Shown here: piece by piece, positions 1 to 5,937 of the stretch
Position numbering within the stretch: position 1 is the first letter of the stretch
Layout of the letters: each line of letters starts with the position of its first letter
Source: JACPFV01 sp052386975
Lineage (GTDB): Bacteria; Pseudomonadota; Gammaproteobacteria; Nevskiales; Nevskiaceae
Direction: 5' to 3'
Assembly (NCBI GenBank): GCA_052386975.1
Contig: JBQTJQ010000192.1
Span: forward strand, 1 to 12,039
DNA length: 12,039 nucleotides
Notes under the pieces: generated by a model
The model's database searches: none
The model's input: the letters and a program-made list of their open reading frames with translations, nothing else
What the model was told of the DNA's origin: nothing
Program-made: the position numbers and the translations under genes

Positions 1-1059
1 GGCCGCCAGGGGAAGGGTGATCAGCCAGGCTGCGAAGAGTCCGGCGATGGTTTTCCAGCGGGCCTGGCCGGTTACGGCGCCGATGCCGAACAGGGCGCCG
101 CAGGAGACGTGGGTCGTCGACAGGGGCAGGCCCAAGGGCGAGGCCGCCAGCACCAGGGTCGAGGTCACGAGATTGGCGCTGAGTCCCTGGCCGGCGTTCA
201 TCGCGGTGATCTTCTTCGACATGGTTTCCGCAACCCGGCGCGCGCCCAGCAGGCCGCCGATCGCGATGACCAGGCCCACGCCGGCGAACGCGCCCACGCC
301 CTGGATCGCCGGCAGCACGAGCAGCGTCAGCGCGACGATCTTGGGCGTGTCGTTGACGCCGCGGGCAAAGCTCACGGCGCCGGCCGACAGGTAGTGCAGT
401 CCGTCGATGAGCGTGTGGGCCGACACTCCGACCAGGCTGCCGGCGTAGCGCTGCTGGCAAACCGCCTGGCTTTCGACGACGAGCTGGATCCCGCTGAACG
501 CTGCCGTGCCCGCGGGCTGCGGCACCCACTCGCCGCCCACGCACACGCAGGTTTCTCGCGTGATGCCGAGCACACGGCGCACGCGGGTCAGCACCGAATA
601 CAGCACCATGGCCGCCGCGATCGCCAGCACGGGGCCGGCCCCCAGTGGCAGGAAAACCTGCTTGCCAGCCCTTGCCCAGTCCACCGCCGACTCCGGCGCG
701 GCGAACGCTGCGCCGAGCATGCTGCCTGCCAGCGCGTGCGTGGTGGAGATCGGAGCGCCGATGCGGGTGGCGAGCAGCACGGTCAGCGCGCATCCCGCGC
801 ACACGGCAAGGCCAAAGCCTGGCAGGGCCAGCGTTGCGGCGTCGACGAACAGCTTGCCGCTGAAGGTTTCGACCAGCTGCGCGGTCAGCCAGATCGCGGC
901 AATCGAGCCCGCCAGGGTCGTGGCCGTGGCCCAGTTGAGCGCCCTGGCATAGTTGCTGACGCCGCTGCCGAACAGCGTCGCCACACCCTTGAAATTGTCG
1001 TTCGCGCCGTTGGCCCAGGCCAGGGCGGCGACGCAGGCGATGGCGAGCAGCGTGGTCAT
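1..1059 (-). CDS. PiT-family inorganic phosphate permease (C-terminus cut by window edge)
   Basis: Inner-membrane permease of the PiT family (PF01384), which moves phosphate, and often arsenate, with a cation. The reading frame starts at ATG 1059 and stays open to base 1, giving 353 residues with the C-terminus missing. Both inverted signature repeats are present: GAND at residues 18-21 with GAPISTTH at 101-108, and GVNDTPK at 234-240 with PLSTTH at 312-317. Hydrophobic segments flank them throughout. A hydrophilic central loop (about 160-205) contains a Cys-Val-Cys pair (C171, C173) and a further Cys201; I recall similar cysteines in related permeases but cannot confirm conservation. No Shine-Dalgarno stands out. 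It lies 80 bp downstream of the DUF547 gene on the same strand, so co-transcription is plausible. Family is certain; phosphate rather than another oxyanion as substrate is inferred. Confidence 0.93.
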   Translation of the reverse strand, partial: MTTLLAIACVAALAWANGANDNFKGVATLFGSGVSNYARALNWATATTLAGSIAAIWLTAQLVETFSGKLFVDAATLALPGFGLAVCAGCALTVLLATRIGAPISTTHALAGSMLGAAFAAPESAVDWARAGKQVFLPLGAGPVLAIAAAMVLYSVLTRVRRVLGITRETCVCVGGEWVPQPAGTAAFSGIQLVVESQAVCQQRYAGSLVGVSAHTLIDGLHYLSAGAVSFARGVNDTPKIVALTLLVLPAIQGVGAFAGVGLVIAIGGLLGARRVAETMSKKITAMNAGQGLSANLVTSTLVLAASPLGLPLSTTHVSCGALFGIGAVTGQARWKTIAGLFAAWLITLPLAA

Positions 1060-1093
1060 GGCGAGGCTACTTTAACCCGCGCGCCGGGCGCGT

Positions 1094-1127
1094 CGACGGG
1101 CCACACGTGCGGATTTCGTGCCCGTCG
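1094..1127. other. Inverted repeat between the DUF547 and permease genes
   Basis: Perfect 8-bp arms CGACGGGC (1094-1101) and GCCCGTCG (1120-1127) enclose 18 nt. A further 3-bp pairing is possible inside (1105-1107 with 1117-1119). There is no T-tract on the minus strand, so it is not a textbook intrinsic terminator. It could be an mRNA hairpin that separates the permease message from the upstream genes, or a protein-binding site. In DNA this GC-rich an 8-bp arm may also be chance. Confidence 0.35.
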
Positions 1128-1139
1128 GTGCAGGCCGGA

Positions 1140-1925
1140 TCAGCGGCGCGACTTCCAGCGCACGGTCCAGTCGAAGTCGGTGAACTCCACCGCGTAGCCC
1201 TCCGGCAGCGGTGCATCGGTGAAGGCGTCCGCGTACGCCGTCAGCGACGGCGCGACGCGCAGGAAATCCGCGGCGTAGAGCTCCATCAGCGGCGACAGCG
1301 TGATGCGCCGGCGCTCGCGGTCCACGCTCAGGTTGCGCGTGTCGGCAAAGAATGCGCGCGCGGCACGGTCGAGCTGCTGGTCGAGCGTGGAGGCGCGGTA
1401 CGGCTCGCGCGCCAGCACCGGGTCGCCGGCGACGAGGCGCGTCACGGCAAAGTGCAGGCGCGGCTCGCCGAGCGCGCGGATCACGTTCTCGTGGTACTCG
1501 TCCAGCGACATCGGCTGGCCGCCGACCAGCAGCTTGCGGAACTGGAACAGCTTCTTGCGGTCCGACGACGCCAGCTCGCCGGGCACGCCGGCGGTCAGCA
1601 GGTTGTAGATCGTCAGCGCGTTGTAGGCATTGACGTGGTAGGCGATGACCTGCGCGCGCGTGCGGTAGAACTCGGGCCAGCGCTCCGGGCTGCGCTCGTA
1701 GATCCAGGCGACGTAGCGGTCGAGGTCCTCGTGGTTGGCCAGCACCGCGTTGAAGTCGATGCGGCCGGCCTGGTCGACCGAGGCTTTCAGCACGCGGGCC
1801 CAGGCCTCCTCCGGCGGGTGCAGCGGCGTGCCCTCGCCGGTGAGCGGCGGCGGCACGTACGGTGACTCCATGGCGCAGCCGCCCGCCACGACGGCGAACG
1901 CCAGCAGCGCCGCGCGCACGATCAT
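1140..1925 (-). CDS. DUF547 domain lipoprotein
   Basis: 261-residue protein of the DUF547 family (PF04784), whose biochemical role is not established. The N-terminus is a lipoprotein-type signal: charged start, hydrophobic stretch, then AGGC with lipidation candidate Cys17. The lipobox is imperfect, with Ala at -3. DUF547 hallmarks follow: AYHVNAYNALTIYNLL at about residues 95-110, and EPRLHFAV at 154-161, where the conserved His158 sits. The C-terminal part contains the usual LSPLMELYAADF-type segment (210-221). ATG 1925 is 6 bp after the stop of the AhpD-like gene, and its probable AGG ribosome site overlaps that TAG stop, so the two genes look translationally linked. Envelope location is inferred from the signal. 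Confidence 0.9.
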   Translation of the reverse strand: MIVRAALLAFAVVAGGCAMESPYVPPPLTGEGTPLHPPEEAWARVLKASVDQAGRIDFNAVLANHEDLDRYVAWIYERSPERWPEFYRTRAQVIAYHVNAYNALTIYNLLTAGVPGELASSDRKKLFQFRKLLVGGQPMSLDEYHENVIRALGEPRLHFAVTRLVAGDPVLAREPYRASTLDQQLDRAARAFFADTRNLSVDRERRRITLSPLMELYAADFLRVAPSLTAYADAFTDAPLPEGYAVEFTDFDWTVRWKSRR

Positions 1926-1931
1926 GCCGGC

Positions 1932-2267
1932 CTACAGCACCAGCTTGTCGAGGCGGTTGCTCATCTGGATGGAGTGCGCCAGCGTGATGCCGGCCTTCAT
2001 CACCGCGGCCACGTGCACCGCCTCCATCATCTGCTTCGGGTTGGCGCCGGCCTCGAGCGCGCCGGTGGTATAGGCGTCGATGCAGTACGGGCACTTCTCG
2101 GAGTGCGCGACCGCCAGCGCGATCAGCGCCTTCTCGCGCTTGGTCAGCGCGCCGTCCTGGCCGGTGACCGCGCCGTAATACTTGAAGAACAGGTCGGCGT
2201 GCTCGGGTCCGTGCTTGCCGATCTCGCCGAATTTCTTGAGGTCGTCGATCTCGTAGTGGCTGGGCAT
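1932..2267 (-). CDS. AhpD-like carboxymuconolactone decarboxylase-family protein (arsenosugar-associated peroxidase-like type)
   Basis: 111-residue protein of the AhpD/carboxymuconolactone decarboxylase superfamily. The motif HSEKCPYCIDAYTTGALEAG at residues 55-74 holds the redox pair C59/C62, and EAVHVAA at 82-88 holds His85. Canonical AhpD has CxxCxxxH; here the last position is Tyr66. The N-terminal KFGEIGK and the EKALIALAVAH and CPYCIDAYT stretches resemble what I recall of the 'arsenosugar biosynthesis-associated peroxidase-like' subfamily. That assignment is from memory, not a search. The start was set at ATG 2267: an upstream in-frame GTG (2315) would add 16 residues unlike the family and overlap the previous gene, while ATG 2267 has a good GGAG site. 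Likely a thiol redox or peroxidase-type enzyme in the cytoplasm; substrate unknown. Confidence 0.87.
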   Translation of the reverse strand: MPSHYEIDDLKKFGEIGKHGPEHADLFFKYYGAVTGQDGALTKREKALIALAVAHSEKCPYCIDAYTTGALEAGANPKQMMEAVHVAAVMKAGITLAHSIQMSNRLDKLVL

Positions 2268-2273
2268 GGGGCG

Positions 2274-2277
2274 CTCC
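2274..2277 (-). promoter_or_regulatory. Ribosome-binding site fixing the AhpD-like start
   Basis: On the minus strand GGAG lies 6 nt before ATG 2267. This supports the short start over the in-frame GTG at 2315. Confidence 0.6.
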
Positions 2278-2294
2278 GCGAAGGTCGGAGCCGT

Positions 2295-2300
2295 ATTATG
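2295..2300 (-). promoter_or_regulatory. Possible -10 element before the AhpD-like gene
   Basis: CATAAT (minus strand) matches the sigma-70 -10 consensus at five of six positions and is one of few AT-rich hexamers in the area. It would place the transcript start about 20 nt before ATG 2267. No convincing -35 box is seen about 17 bp upstream. If real, the AhpD-DUF547 pair has its own promoter, separate from the two lipoprotein genes upstream. Confidence 0.3.
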
Positions 2301-2307
2301 TCCAACC

Positions 2308-2640
2308 TCACCCACCGCTGCCGCGGTCCGCGGGGCGCCTGGACGCGCGGTGGAAGGAATAGGCGGCGTACGTGAACGGCAGGTCCACGATGCCGTAAGC
2401 GGCGACGATCCCCGAGCCGTACAGCACGACCAGCGCCTCCTCCGCCGTGTAGACGGCCGGGCCCTCGGTGATCAGCCACCATGGAGCGGCGATGCAGGCC
2501 AGGTCCACCTCGATCGCCCTGCTGAAAACGCGGTCGGCGCTCCACTGTTCCTGCGTGACCGCCACGACCGCCGCCGTGCAACCGCTGCCGGCCCACGCCA
2601 GCAGCAGGACCGCGAAGCCCCTCGCCGGCCGCAGCCTCAC
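2308..2640 (-). CDS. Small putative lipoprotein, weakly YceK/YidQ-like
   Basis: 110-residue protein with a clear lipoprotein signal: RLRPAR, hydrophobic AVLLLAWAG, then GSGC with candidate Cys21. The mature part has the hydrophobic stretches IAAPWWLI (50-57) and ALVVLYGSGIVAAYGIVDLPFTYAAYSF (69-96). The IVDLPF segment distantly recalls small YceK/YidQ-type lipoproteins, but this is only a resemblance. The start is GTG 2640, whose GTGA overlaps the stop of the DUF4382 lipoprotein gene, so the pair is probably translationally coupled and co-expressed. The C-terminal tail is short, polar and arginine-rich. Function unknown; it may act with the larger lipoprotein at the envelope. Confidence 0.72.
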   Translation of the reverse strand: MRLRPARGFAVLLLAWAGSGCTAAVVAVTQEQWSADRVFSRAIEVDLACIAAPWWLITEGPAVYTAEEALVVLYGSGIVAAYGIVDLPFTYAAYSFHRASRRPADRGSGG

Positions 2641-4421
2641 GGCGGCGGCGCCACCAGCACCACGGCCGCTCCGGGCGCGGTGAACGTGACCGTCGCATCG
2701 TCGAAGCGGCCGCCCGCGCCCAGGATCCAGGCGCGCGACCCGGCCGCCAGGCGCAGTGTCAACGCCGAGCTGAAGTCGGCGAAGTTGCCGAACACCGTAA
2801 CCGTGCGGCCGGGGCCGCCCTCGACGATGGCGTAGCGCCCAAGCGCCGTCGGCACGATCGTCAGGTCGCCGTCCAGCGCCACCAGGTCGGTGAACACGCC
2901 GGCGCGCCGCACGTGGTGCAGCAGCCCGAGGTCCGGGTTGTCGAGGTCGGCGACGAGCTGCGTCGCCTCGAGCACCGGGAACGCCGCGGTGCTGCCGGGG
3001 AACTTCCAGTTGATGCCGAGCCGGGCCGGCATCTGCGAGGCGTTGAGCACCGTGACCGCCTCGAAGTCCGGCGGCGCCGCGCCGAACGGCGCGACGAAGC
3101 CGCGCACGCGCACCGGGTCGCCAGGTTCCACGCCGGCCAGCAGCATCAGGCCGGTGTCGACCTCGTAATGGTCCGGATCGGCGTCGGGCGAGCCGGTGCC
3201 GGCGAAGTTGAAGCGGCCGGCCGGCACGCGGCCGAAGGACTGCAGGTCGACGACCAGTTGCGGGCCCGCCTGCACCACGGTGCCGCCGAGGTCGGTGACG
3301 CGCAGGCGCACGTACCGCGCGGTCACGTGGGCCGCGTCGCCGCTGCCCGAATCGTGGTCGCCGAGCACATCAACCCTCTGGCCGACGGAAATGTCGCCGA
3401 TCGCGGCGGGTCCGGTGCCTTCCTTGAACACGGTCGCGCCGGTCACGTCCACGGTGATGGTGCGCCCGAATACCGCGCGATCCTCGTCGCGGTCCGCGAG
3501 CAGGCCCAGCACGGTCAGCGCGTTGCCGGTGCGCGCGAGCACGTGGCCGCGCACGAAGTCGTCGGTGCCGTCGCCGACGGCGTTGCCGGCGAACACCAGC
3601 AGCGCGACGAACTGGTGGCGCGCGCGATCCCAATGGCCGAACACGACCGCCCGTGCCGGCAGCGCCAGCGCCGCCAGCGCCTGCAGGCCCGGCGTGCCGA
3701 CGTAGTGCTGCCCGCTGATCTCGTAGCGCGTTGCGCCGGTCGCCTCGACGCGGATGTCGCCGAAGTCGCCCGATTGCTGGTCGAACGGCCGCAGGTCCAG
3801 CGCGAACTGGCTCTCGGCGACGCTCACCGCCTCGACCACGCCGCGCAGGCGGTACGGGCGGTCGTCGTTGAGCTGGGCATCGGCGAACAGCACCGGCAGC
3901 ACCGTGACCGTGGTTGGATTTGCAAGGTCGTTGAGCCGGTGCGAGGCCGCCAGGTCGAAGTCCAGCGTCACGTGGGCCGGCACGCCCGGCACGATGGTCA
4001 TGCGGTCGCGCGGGCCGAAGTCCACGTCCACCGTCAGCGTCGCCAGCGCGGCGCCCGCTTCGTTCACCGCGGTCACCGCGACCGTGTCGCCGGCCGCGTT
4101 CTCGACCATGATCTGGGCATCGGCGTAATCGAGCGTCAGCCGCATGCCGGTGTAAGTGCCGACCGGGACGGTGCGGACCGTGAACAACTCGGCCAGCTCG
4201 ACGTACTCGGCGAAATCCACGCGCGTGGCGTTGGGCAGCGTCTCGACCGTGGCGCCGTCGGCGCGCTTGAGCGCGATGGAGCTCACGTCCACGGCGTAGG
4301 TGTGGAAGTCGCCGGCGGCGTCGGTGATGGCGATCTGGACCTTGCCCGATTCGGGGTCGGAGCCGGAGCAGGCGGCCAGCAGCAGCAGGCTGGCGACCCA
4401 TGAGCGTGCGCACGTTTTCAT
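2637..4421 (-). CDS. Large secreted lipoprotein with DUF4382 and DUF5666-like repeats
   Basis: 594-residue protein beginning with a typical lipoprotein signal (SLLLLAAC, Cys18). Residues about 26-185 fit a DUF4382-type domain: GKVQIAITDAAGDFHTYAVDV, then the GTYTGMRLTLDYA segment and a hydrophobic TVTVLPVLF end. Three beta-rich repeats of DUF5666 style follow at about 190-280, 288-372 and 378-460. Each opens with a 'RGxV'-like strand and ends with a 'VxVxG' or 'ARYVRL' strand; the middle one is clearest (TGATVFKEG, ISVGQRVDVLGDHDSGSGDAAHVTARYVRL). The C-terminal 130 residues are unassigned. ATG 4421 has the G-rich site AGGGGG five nt upstream. It heads the leftward lipoprotein pair and is divergent from rimO. 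The role of these domains is unknown; an outer-membrane or surface location is inferred. Confidence 0.88.
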   Translation of the reverse strand: MKTCARSWVASLLLLAACSGSDPESGKVQIAITDAAGDFHTYAVDVSSIALKRADGATVETLPNATRVDFAEYVELAELFTVRTVPVGTYTGMRLTLDYADAQIMVENAAGDTVAVTAVNEAGAALATLTVDVDFGPRDRMTIVPGVPAHVTLDFDLAASHRLNDLANPTTVTVLPVLFADAQLNDDRPYRLRGVVEAVSVAESQFALDLRPFDQQSGDFGDIRVEATGATRYEISGQHYVGTPGLQALAALALPARAVVFGHWDRARHQFVALLVFAGNAVGDGTDDFVRGHVLARTGNALTVLGLLADRDEDRAVFGRTITVDVTGATVFKEGTGPAAIGDISVGQRVDVLGDHDSGSGDAAHVTARYVRLRVTDLGGTVVQAGPQLVVDLQSFGRVPAGRFNFAGTGSPDADPDHYEVDTGLMLLAGVEPGDPVRVRGFVAPFGAAPPDFEAVTVLNASQMPARLGINWKFPGSTAAFPVLEATQLVADLDNPDLGLLHHVRRAGVFTDLVALDGDLTIVPTALGRYAIVEGGPGRTVTVFGNFADFSSALTLRLAAGSRAWILGAGGRFDDATVTFTAPGAAVVLVAPPP

Positions 4422-4537
4422 GCAAACCCCCTTCTCGAACTGGGGCCACGGTGCGCCGGGGCATCTGAATGCCGCCTGAACGGCGCCCCGACGCGACCGC
4501 CGGGGCCCAGCCGGTTCCCGTAAACTGCGCCCCCATT
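4422..4537. promoter_or_regulatory. Divergent intergenic region with hairpin and 11-bp-spaced direct repeat
   Basis: 116 bp separate the DUF4382 lipoprotein start from rimO, so promoters for both directions should lie here. Visible elements are a perfect hairpin GGCAT-CTGA-ATGCC (4460-4473) and the direct repeat CTGAA at 4465-4469 and 4476-4480, which is spaced one helical turn (11 bp). There is also a wider CGGGGC/GCCCCG pairing around the hairpin. The repeat is placed to act as an operator for the leftward gene. No clear sigma-70 box is seen for the lipoprotein gene. Confidence 0.45.
4497..4526 (+). promoter_or_regulatory. Candidate rimO promoter, motif shared with the kinase gene
   Basis: CCGCCGGGGCC (4497-4507), 7 nt, then TTCCCGTAA (4515-4523), running into the -10-like TAAACT (4521-4526). 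The same two blocks occur before the histidine kinase gene with 6 nt between them. A start of transcription 6-7 nt after TAAACT would leave only a few bases of leader before ATG 4538, consistent with the absence of a Shine-Dalgarno there. Confidence 0.4.
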
Positions 4538-5890
4538 ATGGCCCCCGCCACCCCGTCCCGCACCCGCCGCAAGTCCCCGCCGAAGGTGGGTTTTGTCTCG
4601 CTCGGCTGCCCCAAGGCGCTGGTGGACTCCGAGCGCATCCTGACCCAGCTGCGCGCCGAGGGTTACGAGACCGTCGCCAAGCACTCGAAGGCCGACGTCG
4701 TGGTGGTCAACACCTGCGGCTTCATCGACTCCGCGGTGGCCGAGTCGCTCGACGCGATCGGCGAGGCGCTCGAGGAGAACGGCAAGGTCATCGTCACCGG
4801 CTGCCTGGGCAAGGGGCCCAAGAGCCACGTGATCCGCGAGAAGTACCCGGACGTGCTGTCGATCACCGGGCCGCAGGACTACGGCGGCGTGATGAGCGCG
4901 GTGCACGCAGCGGTGCCGCCGGCGCACGACCCGTTCCTCGACCTGATCCCGCCGCAGGGGATCAAGCTGACGCCGAAGCACTACGCGTACGTGAAGATCG
5001 CCGAAGGCTGCAATCACAAGTGCAGCTTCTGCATCATCCCGTCGATGCGCGGCCGGCTCGCCAGCCGGCCGATCGCCGAGGTGCTGACCGAGGCCGAGAG
5101 ACTGGTGAAGGCCGGCGTGCAGGAGTTGCTGGTGATCTCGCAGGACACCAGCGCCTACGGCGCCGACCTGAAGTACGCGACCGGCTCGTGGCGCGGCCGT
5201 GAGTACCAGGCCCGTTTCCTCGACCTGTGCAAGGGCCTCGGCGAGCTCGCAGCCTGGGTGCGCCTGCACTACGTCTATCCGTATCCACACGTCGACGACG
5301 TGATCCCGCTGATGGCGGAGGGCAGGATCCTTCCGTACCTCGACGTGCCGTTCCAGCACGGATCAAGGAAGATCCTGAAGGCGATGAAGCGCCCGGCCGC
5401 CGCCGAGGACACGCTCGAGCGGCTCGCGGCGTGGCGCAGGATCTGCCCCGACCTGACCGTGCGCAGCACCTTCATCGTCGGCTTCCCCGGCGAGACCGAG
5501 CAGGACTTCGAGGAACTGCTCGACTGGCTCGAGGCGGCGCAGCTCGACCGCGTCGGCTGCTTCAAGTACTCGCCGGTCGAGGGCGCCGCGGCCAACGCGC
5601 TGCCCGGCGCGGTGCCGGAGGAATTGAAGGAAGAGCGCTACCACCGCTTCATGCAGGCGCAGGCCGGCATCAGCGAAGCGCGCCTCGCCGCCAAGGTCGG
5701 CAAGACCATCGAAGTGCTGATCGACGAAGTCCAGGGCGACACCGCCATCGGCCGCAGCCACGCCGACGCGCCCGAGATCGACGGGCAGGTGTCGGTCTCG
5801 GGCGCGAAATTCAGGGTCGGGCAGCGGCTGAAGGCGAAAGTGACCCACGCCGATACCTACGACCTGTTCGCAACCGCCGTCGGCGGCTGA
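4538..5890 (+). CDS. rimO: Ribosomal protein S12 methylthiotransferase RimO
   Basis: 450-residue radical SAM enzyme that adds a methylthio group to the conserved aspartate of ribosomal protein S12, close to the usual length of about 440. N-terminal UPF0004/MTTase domain with iron-sulfur cysteines C24 (SLGCPKALVDSE), C60 (NTCGFI) and C89 (TGCLGKG). The radical SAM motif EGCNHKCSFC supplies C158, C162 and C165. A C-terminal TRAM domain spans about 385-450. The CPKALVDSE and CIIPSMRGRLASRP signatures point to RimO rather than MiaB. ATG 4538 was preferred over in-frame ATG 4469: the extra 23 residues are unlike the family and would cross the probable promoter. No Shine-Dalgarno is visible. All catalytic cysteines are intact. 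The kinase gene starts 47 bp downstream on the same strand but has its own copy of the upstream motif. Confidence 0.97.
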   Translation: MAPATPSRTRRKSPPKVGFVSLGCPKALVDSERILTQLRAEGYETVAKHSKADVVVVNTCGFIDSAVAESLDAIGEALEENGKVIVTGCLGKGPKSHVIREKYPDVLSITGPQDYGGVMSAVHAAVPPAHDPFLDLIPPQGIKLTPKHYAYVKIAEGCNHKCSFCIIPSMRGRLASRPIAEVLTEAERLVKAGVQELLVISQDTSAYGADLKYATGSWRGREYQARFLDLCKGLGELAAWVRLHYVYPYPHVDDVIPLMAEGRILPYLDVPFQHGSRKILKAMKRPAAAEDTLERLAAWRRICPDLTVRSTFIVGFPGETEQDFEELLDWLEAAQLDRVGCFKYSPVEGAAANALPGAVPEELKEERYHRFMQAQAGISEARLAAKVGKTIEVLIDEVQGDTAIGRSHADAPEIDGQVSVSGAKFRVGQRLKAKVTHADTYDLFATAVGG

Positions 5891-5901
5891 TCCGCAACCG
5901 G

Positions 5902-5930
5902 CCGCCGGGGCCGTGGGCTTCCCGTAAGAT
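5902..5930 (+). promoter_or_regulatory. Candidate promoter of the hybrid kinase, possibly giving a leaderless mRNA
   Basis: CCGCCGGGGCC (5902-5912), 6 nt, then TTCCCGTAA (5919-5927), leading into the -10-like TAAGAT (5925-5930). It repeats the arrangement found before rimO. Transcription would be expected to begin near 5937, immediately before ATG 5938. That favours ATG 5938 over ATG 5929, which overlaps the -10. No Shine-Dalgarno precedes either start. Confidence 0.4.
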
Positions 5931-5937
5931 GAAATCC

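Noticed and set aside
109..1197. 362-residue plus-strand open frame at the window start
   Set aside because: Lies opposite a PiT permease with both family signature repeats; its own sequence is Arg/Gln/His-rich and featureless.
2268..2315. GTG start at 2315 for the AhpD-like protein
   Set aside because: Would overlap the upstream lipoprotein gene, adds residues unlike the family, and lacks the GGAG site found before ATG 2267.
2913..4403. 496-residue plus-strand open frame opposite the DUF4382 lipoprotein
   Set aside because: Low-complexity Arg/His/Val-rich shadow; the minus strand has a signal peptide, good ribosome site and recognisable domains.
5227..5937. Longer upstream start for the histidine kinase within the rimO coding region
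   Set aside because: The extra residues are the out-of-frame reading of rimO; the membrane domain begins only after 5938.
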